Shown here one piece after another: positions 19,739 to 30,158 of a stretch of 64,000 nucleotides of DNA (positions are counted from its first letter, which is position 1; the number at the start of each line of letters is the position of its first letter). Where the stretch lies: contig VEQP01000008.1 in assembly GCA_018883185.1 (NCBI GenBank), forward strand, positions 37,013 to 101,012, in the 5' to 3' direction. The stretch is from Nevskiaceae bacterium. GTDB lineage: Bacteria; Pseudomonadota; Gammaproteobacteria; Steroidobacterales; Steroidobacteraceae. The position numbers were made by a program, and so were the translations under genes. The notes below the pieces were generated by a model, which was given only the letters and a program-made list of their open reading frames with translations, had not been told where the DNA came from and searched no databases.

Positions 19739-22516
19739 GTGTTAAATTTCCTTACCCGTATTTTCGGCAGCCGCAACGATCGGGTGCTCCGAGGCCTTGT
19801 ACGCGACGTGCGTGCCGCGACCGCCTACGAGCCCGCCCTGCAGGCGCTCAGCGATGAGCAGCTGCGCGCCAAGACCGACGAGTTTCGCGCCAAGTTGGCG
19901 TCGGGCGAGTCGATCGATCGGCTGCTGCCGGAAGCGTTTGCAGTGGTTCGTGAGGCCGCACGCCGCACGCTTGGGCTGCGCCACTTCGATGTGCAGTTGA
20001 TTGGTGGCTCCGTACTGCACCGTGGCCGTATCGCCGAGATGCGCACCGGCGAAGGAAAGACGCTGATGGCGACTTTGCCGGCGTACCTCAACGCCCTGAG
20101 CGGCGAGGGCGTGCACATCGTCACCGTGAACGAGTACCTCGCGCAGCGCGATGCTGACTGGATGGGCCCGGTCTATCGTTTCCTCGGCTTGAGCGTCGGC
20201 GTGGTGCGCAGCGCACAGGCGCCTGCCGAGAAGCGGGCGGCATATCTCTGCGACATCACCTTCGGCACGAACAACGAATTCGGTTTCGATTATCTGCGCG
20301 ACAATTTGGCGTTCCGTCTGGAAGATCGCGTGCAACGCGGACTCGCCTTTGCGATCGTCGACGAGGTTGACTCCATCCTCATCGATGAGGCGCGCACGCC
20401 GCTGATTATTTCCGGTCCTGCCGAAGAGAGCACTGACACTTACGTCCGTATCAACAAGCTTGTGCCGCAGCTCGAACGGGTTGCCGGTCCGCCGCGCAAG
20501 GACGTCGCTGAAGAAGAGGGCCCCGGGGATTACTCAGTCGACGAGAAGCAGCGGCAGGTGCACCTCACCGAGGCCGGACACGAGCGCGTCGAGGCTCTGA
20601 TGATTCAGGCGGGTATGTTGCGCGAGGGTGAGAGCCTTTACGACCCAGCCAACATCCGCTTGATGCACCACCTTAACGCGGCGCTACGCGCGCACGCACT
20701 CTACAAGCGCGATGTCGAATACATCGTGCGCGGTGGCGAGGTGATCATCGTCGATGAGTTCACCGGGCGAACCATGCCCGGCCGCCGCTGGTCGGAAGGC
20801 TTGCACCAGGCCGTCGAGGCCAAAGAAGGGGTGCGCGTTCGCGAAGAGAACCAGACGATCGCGTCGATCACCTTCCAGAACTATTTCCGGCTTTACAAGA
20901 AACTCTCTGGCATGACCGGCACCGCCGATACCGAGGCGCCGGAGTTCCTGCAGATTTACGGTCTCGAGGTCAACGTCATTCCGACGCATCGGCCGATGAT
21001 TCGCAAGGACATGCCGGATCTCGTGCATCTGACCCAAGCGGATAAGTTCAAGGCCATCGTCGAGGATATCCGCGATTGTGTTTCCCGCCAGCAGCCGGTG
21101 CTGGTGGGTACGACATCCATCGAAACCTCCGAGTTGATCTCCGGCATCCTCACCAAAGAAGACGTGCCGCACCAGGTGCTGAATGCCAAGCAGCACGAGC
21201 GCGAAGCGCAGGTCGTCGCGCAGGCTGGGCGTCCTGGTGCCGTCACGATCGCCACCAACATGGCCGGTCGCGGTACGGACATTGTGCTGGGCGGCAACCT
21301 CGAGGCCGAGCTGGCTGGCTTGGCGGTCGATGCGCCGGCTGAAGAGCGCGAGCGCGTTCGCGCTGAGTGGCAGGTGCGACACGATCAAGTGGTGACCGCC
21401 GGCGGTCTGCACATCATCGGCACGGAACGTCACGAATCGCGACGCATCGACAACCAGTTGCGTGGCCGATCCGGTCGACAGGGTGACCCGGGTTCTTCGC
21501 GCTTCTATCTGTCGATGGAAGACAACCTGATGCGCATCTTCGGTGATCCCAACTTCACCAAGCGCCTGTTGACGGTCGCCGGGATGAAGGAAGGCGAGGT
21601 CATCGAGAGTCGCATGCTTAGCAAGCGCATCGAGACCGCGCAGCGTAAGGTCGAATCGCACAACTTCGACATCCGCAAGCAGTTGCTGTTGTTCGACGAC
21701 GTCGCCAATGACCAGCGCAAAGTGATCTACCAGCAGCGCACGGAGATCATGGGGGCGACGGATCTGTCCGGCGCGATCCGCGGCATCCAGGAAGATGTGG
21801 TCGGGCGTGTGCTCGATGAGTTCCTGCCGCGCAACGTGCCGCATGAGGACTGGGATCTCGAGGCACTGCGCGAGGCGCTACGCAAGGATTTCAATGCGGA
21901 TGTGGACGCGCGCGGCTGGTTGGCAGTCGAACCCGAGCTCGAGGAGCCGGTGCTGCGTCGCCGAGTGGTCGATGCGGTGGCCGCGAACTATGCGGCGAAG
22001 TCCGCTCGCTATGGCAGCGAGCTGATGCAGCATCTCGAGAAGGACATCATGCTGCGCACGCTCGACCAGCACTGGCGCGAGCATCTGGCCGCGATGGACT
22101 ACCTGCGCCAGGGTATCCACTTGCGTAGCTATGCCCAGAAGGACTACCGCTACGAATACAAACGCGAGGCGTACGAGCTTTTCAGCGCCATGCTCGATCG
22201 CGTGAAGTTCGATACGGCATCGATGCTCACTCGCGTGGAGATTCGCAGCGAAGCTGATTTGCAGCGCGAAGAAGAGGAGCGCCAGCGCAAGCTACTCGCC
22301 GCACTGCAGTTGCAGCACGCCGAGGCGGCCTCGGCCTTGGCTGCGGCACCACCGGCCGACGAGGCTGAGCGTGACGTGGCGGCTGACACGGACGGCACAG
22401 CATCGACGCAAGCGCCAGTGGTGCGCGGCGAGCGCAAAGTAGGTCGTAATGAGCCCTGCCCCTGTGGCTCGGGCAAGAAGTACAAGCATTGTCACGGTAC
22501 TTTAGAGAGCGGCTGA
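19739..22516 (+). CDS. secA: preprotein translocase ATPase SecA
   Basis: Motor ATPase of 925 residues that drives unfolded preproteins through SecYEG. The helicase-like core has [17 protein letters not shown] (Walker A), the [16 protein letters not shown]alker B region, and [19 protein letters not shown] in the second nucleotide domain; the preprotein cross-linking and helical scaffold domains follow. The extreme C-terminus has the SEC-C zinc finger [14 protein letters not shown] that binds SecB and phospholipids. The GTG start at 19739 gives the standard [15 protein letters not shown]-terminus; the open frame upstream overlaps the M23 gene and is not SecA-like. Confidence 0.97.
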   Translation: MLNFLTRIFGSRNDRVLRGLVRDVRAATAYEPALQALSDEQLRAKTDEFRAKLASGESIDRLLPEAFAVVREAARRTLGLRHFDVQLIGGSVLHRGRIAEMRTGEGKTLMATLPAYLNALSGEGVHIVTVNEYLAQRDADWMGPVYRFLGLSVGVVRSAQAPAEKRAAYLCDITFGTNNEFGFDYLRDNLAFRLEDRVQRGLAFAIVDEVDSILIDEARTPLIISGPAEESTDTYVRINKLVPQLERVAGPPRKDVAEEEGPGDYSVDEKQRQVHLTEAGHERVEALMIQAGMLREGESLYDPANIRLMHHLNAALRAHALYKRDVEYIVRGGEVIIVDEFTGRTMPGRRWSEGLHQAVEAKEGVRVREENQTIASITFQNYFRLYKKLSGMTGTADTEAPEFLQIYGLEVNVIPTHRPMIRKDMPDLVHLTQADKFKAIVEDIRDCVSRQQPVLVGTTSIETSELISGILTKEDVPHQVLNAKQHEREAQVVAQAGRPGAVTIATNMAGRGTDIVLGGNLEAELAGLAVDAPAEERERVRAEWQVRHDQVVTAGGLHIIGTERHESRRIDNQLRGRSGRQGDPGSSRFYLSMEDNLMRIFGDPNFTKRLLTVAGMKEGEVIESRMLSKRIETAQRKVESHNFDIRKQLLLFDDVANDQRKVIYQQRTEIMGATDLSGAIRGIQEDVVGRVLDEFLPRNVPHEDWDLEALREALRKDFNADVDARGWLAVEPELEEPVLRRRVVDAVAANYAAKSARYGSELMQHLEKDIMLRTLDQHWREHLAAMDYLRQGIHLRSYAQKDYRYEYKREAYELFSAMLDRVKFDTASMLTRVEIRSEADLQREEEERQRKLLAALQLQHAEAASALAAAPPADEAERDVAADTDGTASTQAPVVRGERKVGRNEPCPCGSGKKYKHCHGTLESG

Positions 22517-22546
22517 GGCGCTCCCTTCGCCGCTCGTTTACCTGCG

Positions 22547-22951
22547 ATGACGCCAACAATCGAGGTTGTGGCCGCAGCGCTATTCGATGAATCCGGTCGA
22601 GTGCTCGTGACCGGCCGGCCGCCCGGAAAGCATATGGCCGGACGTCAGGAGTTTCCGGGTGGCAAAATCGCACCCGGGGAGACGCAGACGGCGGCCTTGC
22701 AGCGCGAACTGCGCGAGGAACTCGGCATAGAGATCGGCGCAGCGCGCTTGGCGATGACGCTCGAACACGACTACGCGGATCGTCGCGTCAGACTGCACTT
22801 TTATCTGGTCGAATCTTTCAGCGGCGTCCCGCAGCCCCTCGATGGGCAAACCTTGCAGTGGGTGCCGATCGAGGATTTGCATCGTCAGAACATTCTCGAG
22901 GCCGACGCACCGTTCGTGGCCCTGATCCAACAGCGGAGACTTCCATGCTGA
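22547..22951 (+). CDS. mutT: MutT-type Nudix hydrolase (8-oxo-dGTP diphosphatase)
   Basis: Cytosolic Nudix enzyme of 134 residues, predicted to hydrolyse 8-oxo-dGTP and keep oxidised nucleotides out of DNA. The Nudix box is complete at about residues 39-62 (GGKIAPGET...RELREELGI). The gene follows secA by 30 bases, the secA-mutT order known from E. coli and many gammaproteobacteria, which supports MutT over other Nudix subfamilies. Its stop overlaps the aldehyde dehydrogenase start by seven bases. Confidence 0.9.
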   Translation: MTPTIEVVAAALFDESGRVLVTGRPPGKHMAGRQEFPGGKIAPGETQTAALQRELREELGIEIGAARLAMTLEHDYADRRVRLHFYLVESFSGVPQPLDGQTLQWVPIEDLHRQNILEADAPFVALIQQRRLPC

Positions 22952-24390
22952 CATCGACCGGCGAACTTATCGAAGTGCGCAATCCGCGCAGTGGCGAGAT
23001 CGACTACCGTTTCAACGCGCCCTCGGCGACCGAACTGACGACGACGCTCAAGGGGCTACGCGCAGCGCAAACCGCCTGGGCAGCGGCACCACTCGCGCAC
23101 CGCATCGAGGTGTTGCAGCGTTGGCGTGTCGAGTGGACGGCGCGTCAGGCCGAGCTCGTCAATGCGCTCGCTACGGATACGGGGCGCTATCTTATTGCCG
23201 GCAGCGAAGTGCAATCGGTCACTGGCATGATCGATCGTTGGTGCGGGCTCGTACCCTCGTTGGCTGCCGAGGAGGAGTCCCGTTCGGCGACCCTGCCGAA
23301 CATCAGCTATCGCTCGCAGTACGTGCCGTATTCCCTCGTGGGCGTGATTTCGCCGTGGAATTTTCCGGTATCGCTGTGTTTCATTGATGCCATTCCTGCG
23401 CTGCTGGCGGGCTGCGCGGTGTTCGTCAAGCCTAGCGAAGTCACGCCGCGTTTCGTCGAGCCTGCGATGCGTTCGATCGCGGCCGTGCCGGAGTTGGCTG
23501 CGGTGTTTTGCATTCAACCCGGTGCGCGGGCGACCGGTGAAGCGTTAATCGCGCAGAGCGATGTGGTGTGCTTCACGGGCAGCGTCGCGACAGGGCGGCT
23601 CGTCGCCGAAAATGCCGCGCGGAATTTCATTCCGGCGTTTTTGGAATTAGGTGGCAACGATCCTTTGATCGTGACGGCGAGTGCTGATCTCGAACGTGCG
23701 ACGGACGTCGCGCTGCGTGCGACCTGTCTCGCGACGGGTCAGGCCTGCCAGAGTCTCGAACGCGTGTACGTTGATCGACGGATTTATTCGCCCTTCGTCG
23801 AGCGGCTGGTGCAGAAGGCGAAGCAGGTCGAACCGAATTGGCCCGACATCCATGCGGGTACGATCGGCCCCTTTATTTTTGCGCGACAGGCTGAGATCGT
23901 CGCCGAGCAACTGGCTGACGCGCGTGTCAAGGGAGCTAAGGTACTCTGTGGCGGGGAGATCGAAGATCACGGTGGTAAGTGGCTGCGGCCGACGGTGCTC
24001 GTCGACGTGCATCACGGTATGAAGGTGATGAGCGAGGAGACGTTCGGGCCCGTGATCCCTGTGATGGCCTTTGACAGCCTCGATGAAGCTGTGGCGCTCG
24101 CGAACGAGGGTGTCTTTGGGCTCTCCGCGGGCGTGATCGCGGGCACGCTCGAGGAGGCGGAGACGATCGGTCGGCGTATCGATGCCGGCGGCATCAGCCT
24201 GAATGACGGTTCACTCACCGCGATGTGTCACGAATTCGAGAAGAACTCCTTCAAGCTCTCGGGGATGGGGGGGTCACGCATGGGACCTGCCGGGTACGCG
24301 AGATTCTTCCGGCGCAAGGTGCTGATTCGTCAGCACGGTTCGCCGGCCACAATGGCCAACATTGCCGAGGCGCATGCGCGACCCCGGTGA
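22945..24390 (+). CDS. NAD(P)-dependent aldehyde dehydrogenase
   Basis: Cytosolic ALDH-superfamily enzyme of 481 residues that oxidises an aldehyde to the acid. The catalytic cysteine is Cys268 in GQACQSLERVYV and the general base Glu234 in FLELGGND; the NAD-binding FTGSVATGRLV loop and the SPWNFP segment are present. The start at ATG 22945 has GGAG upstream and overlaps the mutT stop, so the two are probably co-translated. The substrate cannot be read from the sequence; the motif set is that of a succinate-semialdehyde or broad aliphatic aldehyde dehydrogenase. It could serve amine catabolism, but the amine genes near 44-47 kb are far away. Confidence 0.88.
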   Translation: MLTSTGELIEVRNPRSGEIDYRFNAPSATELTTTLKGLRAAQTAWAAAPLAHRIEVLQRWRVEWTARQAELVNALATDTGRYLIAGSEVQSVTGMIDRWCGLVPSLAAEEESRSATLPNISYRSQYVPYSLVGVISPWNFPVSLCFIDAIPALLAGCAVFVKPSEVTPRFVEPAMRSIAAVPELAAVFCIQPGARATGEALIAQSDVVCFTGSVATGRLVAENAARNFIPAFLELGGNDPLIVTASADLERATDVALRATCLATGQACQSLERVYVDRRIYSPFVERLVQKAKQVEPNWPDIHAGTIGPFIFARQAEIVAEQLADARVKGAKVLCGGEIEDHGGKWLRPTVLVDVHHGMKVMSEETFGPVIPVMAFDSLDEAVALANEGVFGLSAGVIAGTLEEAETIGRRIDAGGISLNDGSLTAMCHEFEKNSFKLSGMGGSRMGPAGYARFFRRKVLIRQHGSPATMANIAEAHARPR

Positions 24391-24408
24391 TACGGCCCGT
24401 TGATACGG

Positions 24409-24414
24409 TATGAT
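24409..24414 (+). promoter_or_regulatory. -10-like hexamer before the small conserved gene
   Basis: TATGAT lies in the 75-base gap between the aldehyde dehydrogenase and the gene at 24466 and matches TATAAT at five of six positions. The best -35 candidate at 17-base spacing (GGTGAT) is poor, so this is a weak call. Confidence 0.25.
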
Positions 24415-24465
24415 CGCCGCCTACCACGCCGAGGATCTCGGCACGCAGCGCAGGAACACGCCGAT

Positions 24466-24843
24466 ATGAGCACGCAGGACTTGGGTCTTCCCGACATCCG
24501 GATCGACACGAACAGTCTATATCGCGAAGAGGTCTTCACAGATCGTCGCGCCGGCACACTGCGCCGTATGGTGCCTGTCACGGTGGAGGGTGCGCCGGAT
24601 GCCACCCGTGCCGTGATCTACATGGGGCAGACGCAACTCATGACGCCGGGCGGAGTTCTGCCTCTCGGTTTCGAGATCGAGGCCCAAGATTTGGCCGAAG
24701 CCATTGGCAAGTTCCCGGACGCCGTCAAGCAGGCACTCGAGGATGCGATCGAGGAAGCGCAGCAGATGCGGCGCGAGGCCGCCTCGCGCATCGTGGTTCC
24801 GGATGCCCCTGGGGCGATTGCGAGCAAGATCAAACTGCCCTGA
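24466..24843 (+). CDS. small conserved cytosolic protein of unknown function
   Basis: Protein of 125 residues, acidic, with no signal peptide or membrane span. The first half looks like beta strands (EEVFTDRRAGTLRRMVPV, then ATRAVIYMGQTQLMTPGG), the second half is helical and charged (QDLAEAIGKFPDAVKQALEDAIEEAQQMRREA). I do not recognise a named family. Start at ATG 24466, with AGGA at 24452-24455; the frame is open to 24400 but without a better site. Codon use and GC-rich third positions match the neighbours, so it is a real gene. It follows the aldehyde dehydrogenase and faces the carbonic anhydrase gene. Confidence 0.75.
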   Translation: MSTQDLGLPDIRIDTNSLYREEVFTDRRAGTLRRMVPVTVEGAPDATRAVIYMGQTQLMTPGGVLPLGFEIEAQDLAEAIGKFPDAVKQALEDAIEEAQQMRREAASRIVVPDAPGAIASKIKLP

Positions 24844-24872
24844 TCGCCCTTTGCGGCCTAGATGCCGCGGGA

Positions 24873-25511
24873 CTAGCTTTCAAGCACCGTGCGGTAGATC
24901 TCCGCGTACTCCTCGGCCGAACGTATGCCGACGGTAAGGTCGCGTAGCAGTCCATCGTGCAGATCGTAGATCCAACCGTGGATCTCTAGCGGCTTGCCGC
25001 GATCCCAAGCGCTTTGCACGATGCTTGTCTGGCCAATGTTCAGCACTTGCTCGATCACGTTAAGTTCACACAGCCGATGCAGACGAGCCGCTTCATCGGG
25101 TAGCTCGGCAAGCCGAGCGTGATGTTTCTTCATCACGTCCTGTACATGACGCAGCCAATTGTCGATCAGTCCGAGCCGATCGTTGCGCAGCGCCGCCTGC
25201 ACGCCACCGCAGCCGTAGTGGCCGCAAACGATGACGTGTTCCACATCGAGCACATCGACGGCGTATTGCAATACCGAGAGACAATTGAGATCGGTGTGGA
25301 CCACCACGTTTGCCACGTTACGGTGCACGAACAGTTCGCCCGGCAATAACCCGACGATTTCGTTAGCGGGTACGCGACTGTCTGCGCAGCCGATCCAGAG
25401 GTAATCCGGGGACTGCTGTCCCACCAGCTTGCTGAAGAATTCAGGATCCTTGGCCGTGATCTCCTCGGACCAGCGGCGATTGCTGTCGAACAATGGACGC
25501 AAGCTTCTCAT
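24873..25511 (-). CDS. can: beta-class carbonic anhydrase
   Basis: Cytosolic zinc enzyme of 212 residues that interconverts CO2 and bicarbonate, supplying bicarbonate for biotin carboxylases and related reactions. Zinc ligands Cys42, His98 and Cys101 and the catalytic dyad Asp44/Arg46 (in CADSR) are all present, and GHYGCGG surrounds the second site. Length and sequence are like E. coli Can (220). Its start codon overlaps the stop of the upstream S9 peptidase by four bases, an unusual partner that suggests co-transcription. Confidence 0.95.
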   Translation of the reverse strand: MRSLRPLFDSNRRWSEEITAKDPEFFSKLVGQQSPDYLWIGCADSRVPANEIVGLLPGELFVHRNVANVVVHTDLNCLSVLQYAVDVLDVEHVIVCGHYGCGGVQAALRNDRLGLIDNWLRHVQDVMKKHHARLAELPDEAARLHRLCELNVIEQVLNIGQTSIVQSAWDRGKPLEIHGWIYDLHDGLLRDLTVGIRSAEEYAEIYRTVLES

Positions 25512-27892
25512 TGGGCGACGCTCTGTGAGGGCTCATTACGCAGCGCGCGATCAAAGAATCGGAGTACCGTTTGGTAGCCATGTGGCCCGGTCGCTGCGAA
25601 ACGCATCAGGGCGTGCTTGCTGCCGGGGTAGGCCATCACGTCAAACGGTTTGCGTTCATCTTGCAGGGTCTTGAAGAGTGCGGTGCTGTGGGTAAAGAGC
25701 ACGTTATCGTCGGCCATGCCGTGCATGATCAGCAGCTCGCCGCGCAAGTTGCGCGCATGGGTCATGACCATACCATCGGCATAGCCCGCAGCATTATCCG
25801 CCGGCGTGCCCATGTAGCGTTCCGTGTAGTGCGTGTCGTACAGGTGCCAGTCCGTCACCGGGGCGCCCGCGACACCCGCGGTGAAGTACTCGGGTGCCTT
25901 GACCATACACATGAGCGACAGATACCCCCCGTAGCTCCAGCCAAAGACGCCAACACGCTTTGAGTCGACGAACGGCAGTGTGCGCAGGAATTCGACGCCG
26001 CGCACCTGATCTTCGACCTCTACCGTGCCCATCCGCCGATGGATGGCCGACTCGAACTTTTCACCACGAAAGCTCGTGCCGCGATTGTCGAGCGTGAACA
26101 CCACGTAGCCGCGTTGCGCGAGCAGCTGACGGAAAAACCCTTCATTGCTGCGCGGGAAGCCCGGCCAGGCGCGACGAACCCGCTGGTTGCCCGGGCCGCC
26201 GTACAAATCGACGATCACCGGATAGCGTTTGCCGGGCTGCATGTTCATCGGCTTGATCAATTGGTAATGCAGCGTCTGGCCGTCAGCCGACTGCAGCGTG
26301 CCGTATTCGGTGGGCTGATGTGCGGCCAGATAAGGCGAGTAGGGGTGCTGCGCATCGAGCGTGTTGGCAACCAGCACGGCCAACTGCCGACCCGCGCGAT
26401 CACGCAAGGTCAGCGACGGCGGCGAGGTGGGCGTCGAGAAGGTATCGAGCCAGAGCCGTGCGTCGCGGGAGAGGCTGTTGGAGTGCCAGCCTGACCCTTG
26501 ACTGAGCTTGCGAATTCCCGCTTCCACCTCGCGTGGCTCGCGGGAACCGTCTAGGGGTGCTGAGTACAAATGACGCTCGAGAGGCGTGTCGCGGTTGGCG
26601 GTGAAATAGACGACGCCGCGCGCTTCATCGACGGCTTCGATCGCACGCTCACCGGAATCGCCGGCAACCATCCATTCGCCGGCGGTGAGCGGGCGTAGCA
26701 GCGTGCCGTCGGCTCCGTGGAGATACAGATGTCGATAGCCGCTGCGCATGGAGGCCCAAATAAAACCGCCGCGCTGGCGGAGGAAAGTCAGTTCGTCGTG
26801 CAGATCGACCCAAGTGTCGCTGCGCTCTTCAAGCAGACGACGACCGACGCCGCTCGCCAAGTCGACTTGCAGCAGTTCGAGTTGTCGCTGGTCGCGCGAT
26901 TGACGCTGTACTGCGATCGCTTTGGAGTCCGGCAGCCAGTGCACGCGCGCCAAGTAACCCTCGCCCGGATCGGCTGCGGGTAATGCCCGCGATTCGACTT
27001 CGAGCCCTTGACCTGACCCACCTCTCTTGAGCCCGGCGACGAACACGTTGACTCGTGCGTTGGGGCGACCGGCGGCCGGATAGCGTTGCCGCACCACCTT
27101 TACCGTGCTTGCGTAGATTTCGAAACGCTCAACTTCATCTACGGTTGATTCGTCGACGCGCGCGTAGACGATGGCGCTTTCATCCGGTGCCCACCAATAC
27201 CCCGTTTGGCGATCCATCTCCTCTTGAGCGATGAACTCGGCCATGCCGAGAGAGACGAGGCCGCCGCCTTCACGGGTGATGGGGTATTCGCGTCCTGATG
27301 CCAGTTCGATCACGTAGAGGTTCTGCGCGCGGACGAAGGCGACGTAGTTACCGCGTGGGGAGAATCGCGGGTCTGTCTCCGCGTCGGCGGTTTGCGTGAG
27401 TCGGCGCACGGCCTGCGCCGGTGCGGAGGCACGCAGGTCGTACAAGAACAGATCTCCTGCAAGCGGAATCAGCAGATATCGTGAGTCGGGCGAAAACTCG
27501 TAGTCGATGATGCCCGCAAGAGATGAGGTGCGCGCGCGTTCGCGACGGGCTTCTTCTTCCGGCGAAAGGGCTCCTTCGTCTGCGGCGAGCGCGGCCGAGT
27601 CGACGAGCAGTGCGTTGCGCCCGCTCGCAGGATCATAAGCCCAGATGTCCAGCCGATCCTTGGCCTCGCTCTTGCCCTGCAGGTAGGTAACGAGTTTGCC
27701 GTCCGGCGAAAACCGTGGTGAGCGCAGCGATGTACCCGACAAGTCCGGGCCCGCAAACAGGCGCTCGACCGACAGGGTGGACGGTGGTGCCTTGCTCGGT
27801 ACCGGCACCAGCGCCGGCGCGGCAGTGAGCAGCGACGGTGACGCGGCGAGCAGCATCAAGGCACGCCGCAAGGAGGGTAACTTTCGCATCAT
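25508..27892 (-). CDS. exported S9B dipeptidyl peptidase IV-like peptidase
   Basis: Serine peptidase of 794 residues. A Sec-type signal peptide (RRALMLLAASPSLLTAAPA) implies export to the periplasm. The large N-terminal half is the DPP4 beta-propeller domain (with RFSPDGK and SPRGNYVAFVR repeats); the alpha/beta-hydrolase domain follows with the triad near Ser653 (GWSYGG), Asp728 (HGMADDN) and His760 (GSKHALM). A region reading AEFIAQEEMDRQTGYWW carries the paired glutamates that anchor the substrate amino terminus in DPP4, so release of Xaa-Pro dipeptides is the likely activity. ATG 27892 and 27889 are both possible starts. Confidence 0.9.
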   Translation of the reverse strand: MMRKLPSLRRALMLLAASPSLLTAAPALVPVPSKAPPSTLSVERLFAGPDLSGTSLRSPRFSPDGKLVTYLQGKSEAKDRLDIWAYDPASGRNALLVDSAALAADEGALSPEEEARRERARTSSLAGIIDYEFSPDSRYLLIPLAGDLFLYDLRASAPAQAVRRLTQTADAETDPRFSPRGNYVAFVRAQNLYVIELASGREYPITREGGGLVSLGMAEFIAQEEMDRQTGYWWAPDESAIVYARVDESTVDEVERFEIYASTVKVVRQRYPAAGRPNARVNVFVAGLKRGGSGQGLEVESRALPAADPGEGYLARVHWLPDSKAIAVQRQSRDQRQLELLQVDLASGVGRRLLEERSDTWVDLHDELTFLRQRGGFIWASMRSGYRHLYLHGADGTLLRPLTAGEWMVAGDSGERAIEAVDEARGVVYFTANRDTPLERHLYSAPLDGSREPREVEAGIRKLSQGSGWHSNSLSRDARLWLDTFSTPTSPPSLTLRDRAGRQLAVLVANTLDAQHPYSPYLAAHQPTEYGTLQSADGQTLHYQLIKPMNMQPGKRYPVIVDLYGGPGNQRVRRAWPGFPRSNEGFFRQLLAQRGYVVFTLDNRGTSFRGEKFESAIHRRMGTVEVEDQVRGVEFLRTLPFVDSKRVGVFGWSYGGYLSLMCMVKAPEYFTAGVAGAPVTDWHLYDTHYTERYMGTPADNAAGYADGMVMTHARNLRGELLIMHGMADDNVLFTHSTALFKTLQDERKPFDVMAYPGSKHALMRFAATGPHGYQTVLRFFDRALRNEPSQSVAQ

Positions 27893-27975
27893 GGAGCGAG
27901 CATCCTAGGCAGAGCTTCAGTAACATCGTGCGCGAAACAATCACTGCACGGTTTTGACCGAGTGTAGAGAGGATC

Positions 27976-30114
27976 ATGCCCTACCGCCACTTTGCCACCA
28001 GGTTCCTGCTCATGACGTTGCTCACCACCGCCATCGGCGGGTCGCCCGCGTGGGCTGCGCCCGATTATCCTGCTGCCACCCGTGGAACTGTCGTGGACAC
28101 CTACCACGGCACACAGGTTGCCGACCCTTATCGATGGCTTGAGGACGCCTCAAGCGCCGCGACACGGGAGTTCGTCAAGGCGCAAAATGCACTGGCCACC
28201 CCTTGGCTTGAGGCACTTCCGCAGCGCGCCGCCATCCGCGAGCGCTTGACCCGCAACTGGAACTACGAGCGCGTGGGTCTGCCACGTCAAAAAGGCGGGC
28301 GCTATTTTTTCGTTCGCAACGACGGGATGCAGAACCAAAGCGTGCTGTATGTCGCGAGCGGCTTGCGCGACACGCCGCGTGTACTGTTCGATCCTAATGC
28401 GGCTAGTCGCGATGCCACGGTGGCGCTCGCGCGCTACGAACCCTCGCCGGACGGCAAAATCGTCGCGTACTCGCTTTCCGACGGCGGCACAGACTGGGAG
28501 ATCTGGAAGTTCCGACGGGTCGAGGATGGTCGCGATCTCATCGACGAGTTGCGGAACACCAAATTTTTTGATCTCTCCTGGGCGCCCGATGGTTCCGGGG
28601 TGTACTACAGCCGTTACCCGGCGCGTCAGGATGACCCCTTGCGCGGCGACGATCAGGGTCAGCCGGCCATCTACTTCCATACGCTGGGCACGCCGCAGTC
28701 GAGCGACCGGCTCGTCTATCGTGTTGGCGATCACCCGACGCGCGCCCCTTCGGCCACCGTGGCCGACGATGGGCGATACCTGTTCGTGTCGCTGTTCGAT
28801 GGCTATCGCACCAATGGTGTCGATGTCATCGATCTTCGTTCACCCACCACCGCAGCGCGTCGGCTGTTCGGTGACTGGGATGCCCGATACACGGTACTCG
28901 GCAGCGAGGGAGACACCGTCTACGTGCAGACCACGGAGTCTGCGCCGCGCGGGCGCATCATCGCGGTCGATGCCCGGAACCCTGTGCGTGCGGCGTGGCG
29001 GGAACTCGTGCCGCAACGCGAACTTGCGCTCGATGAGGCCTCGTTTGTCGGCGGTCGGCTACTGGTGCGGTACGTGAAGGATGCGCATGGCTACGCGCAG
29101 ATGTTCGACCGCGCCGGCAAACTCGTTGCGGATGTGCCGTTGCCCGGGCTTGGTACGGTGGGTGGCTTCGGCGGCACGGCTAGCGATACCGAAACATTCT
29201 TTGCATATACGGATTTTCTGAGTCCCGGCAAAGTGCTGCGACTCGACCTCCGCGACAACACCACCTCGGTGTGGCGCGAGCCGAAACTCGCAGCGGACGT
29301 GTCGCCCTACGTTACTCGTCAGGAGTTCTACACGAGCCGTGACGGCACTCGCGTGCCGATGTTCATTACCCATCGACGTGATCTCGTGCGCGATGGCAAG
29401 GCGCCCACGCTGCTGTACGGCTACGGCGGATTCAACATTTCGCTGACGCCCACGTTTCGCCCTGCGGTGCTCACGTGGTTGGAGATGGGTGGCGTGTATG
29501 TCGAGGCCAATCTGCGCGGTGGTGGAGAGTACGGCGATGCGTGGCACGAAGCGGGCACACTGGCACGCAAGCAAAACGTCTTCGACGATTTCATTGCTGC
29601 TGCGGAATATCTGATTCGCGAGAAATACACCCAACCGGCACGGCTCGCGATCTCGGGTCGCAGCAATGGCGGGTTGCTGGTGGGCGCGACCTTGCTGCAA
29701 CGGCCGGAGTTGTTTGGCGCAGCCTTGCCCGCGGTGGGTGTGCTCGACATGTTGCGATATCACACGGCGAGCGCCAACGCGCGCCAGTGGTCTTCCGACT
29801 ATGGTCTGTCCGAAAACGCCGAGGACTTCAAAGCGCTGCTGCGCTATTCACCGGTGCACAACACCCGCCCGGGAACCTGTTACCCGCCCACGCTGGTGAC
29901 CACCGCGGATCGCGACGATCGGGTCGTGCCGTGGCACAGCTACAAGTTCGCCGCCGCCCTGCAGCAGGCGCAAGGCTGCGCCAAGCCGGTCTTGCTGCGT
30001 ATCGAAACACGAGCGGGCCATGGTGCCGGCAAGCCGACCTGGATGCAGATCGAAGATTTTGCGGATCAGTGGGCGTTCGCCGCCCATGCCATCGGACTTG
30101 AGCTGCCGCGCTGA
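27976..30114 (+). CDS. exported prolyl oligopeptidase (S9A)
   Basis: Periplasmic serine peptidase of 712 residues that cuts short peptides after proline. A signal peptide ends around AWA-AP (residue ~28). The N-terminal DPYRWLED segment and propeller lead into the hydrolase domain with Ser563 in SGRSNGG, the aspartate in DRDDRVVPWH (645-649) and His682 in RAGHGAG. GAGAGGA upstream supports ATG 27976. It is divergent from the DPP4-like gene, only 83 bases apart, so the two proline-specific peptidases probably share a control region and act together on peptides in the envelope. Confidence 0.94.
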   Translation: MPYRHFATRFLLMTLLTTAIGGSPAWAAPDYPAATRGTVVDTYHGTQVADPYRWLEDASSAATREFVKAQNALATPWLEALPQRAAIRERLTRNWNYERVGLPRQKGGRYFFVRNDGMQNQSVLYVASGLRDTPRVLFDPNAASRDATVALARYEPSPDGKIVAYSLSDGGTDWEIWKFRRVEDGRDLIDELRNTKFFDLSWAPDGSGVYYSRYPARQDDPLRGDDQGQPAIYFHTLGTPQSSDRLVYRVGDHPTRAPSATVADDGRYLFVSLFDGYRTNGVDVIDLRSPTTAARRLFGDWDARYTVLGSEGDTVYVQTTESAPRGRIIAVDARNPVRAAWRELVPQRELALDEASFVGGRLLVRYVKDAHGYAQMFDRAGKLVADVPLPGLGTVGGFGGTASDTETFFAYTDFLSPGKVLRLDLRDNTTSVWREPKLAADVSPYVTRQEFYTSRDGTRVPMFITHRRDLVRDGKAPTLLYGYGGFNISLTPTFRPAVLTWLEMGGVYVEANLRGGGEYGDAWHEAGTLARKQNVFDDFIAAAEYLIREKYTQPARLAISGRSNGGLLVGATLLQRPELFGAALPAVGVLDMLRYHTASANARQWSSDYGLSENAEDFKALLRYSPVHNTRPGTCYPPTLVTTADRDDRVVPWHSYKFAAALQQAQGCAKPVLLRIETRAGHGAGKPTWMQIEDFADQWAFAAHAIGLELPR

Positions 30115-30158
30115 GCGCAAGCGAGCGGCGGAGCGGGGTCGCCTAGCGGCTGGATGTC

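Noticed and set aside
22507..22535. GAGCGGC/GCCGCTC inverted repeat between secA and mutT as a terminator
   Set aside because: The loop is 15 bases, no T run follows, and secA-mutT are probably co-transcribed.
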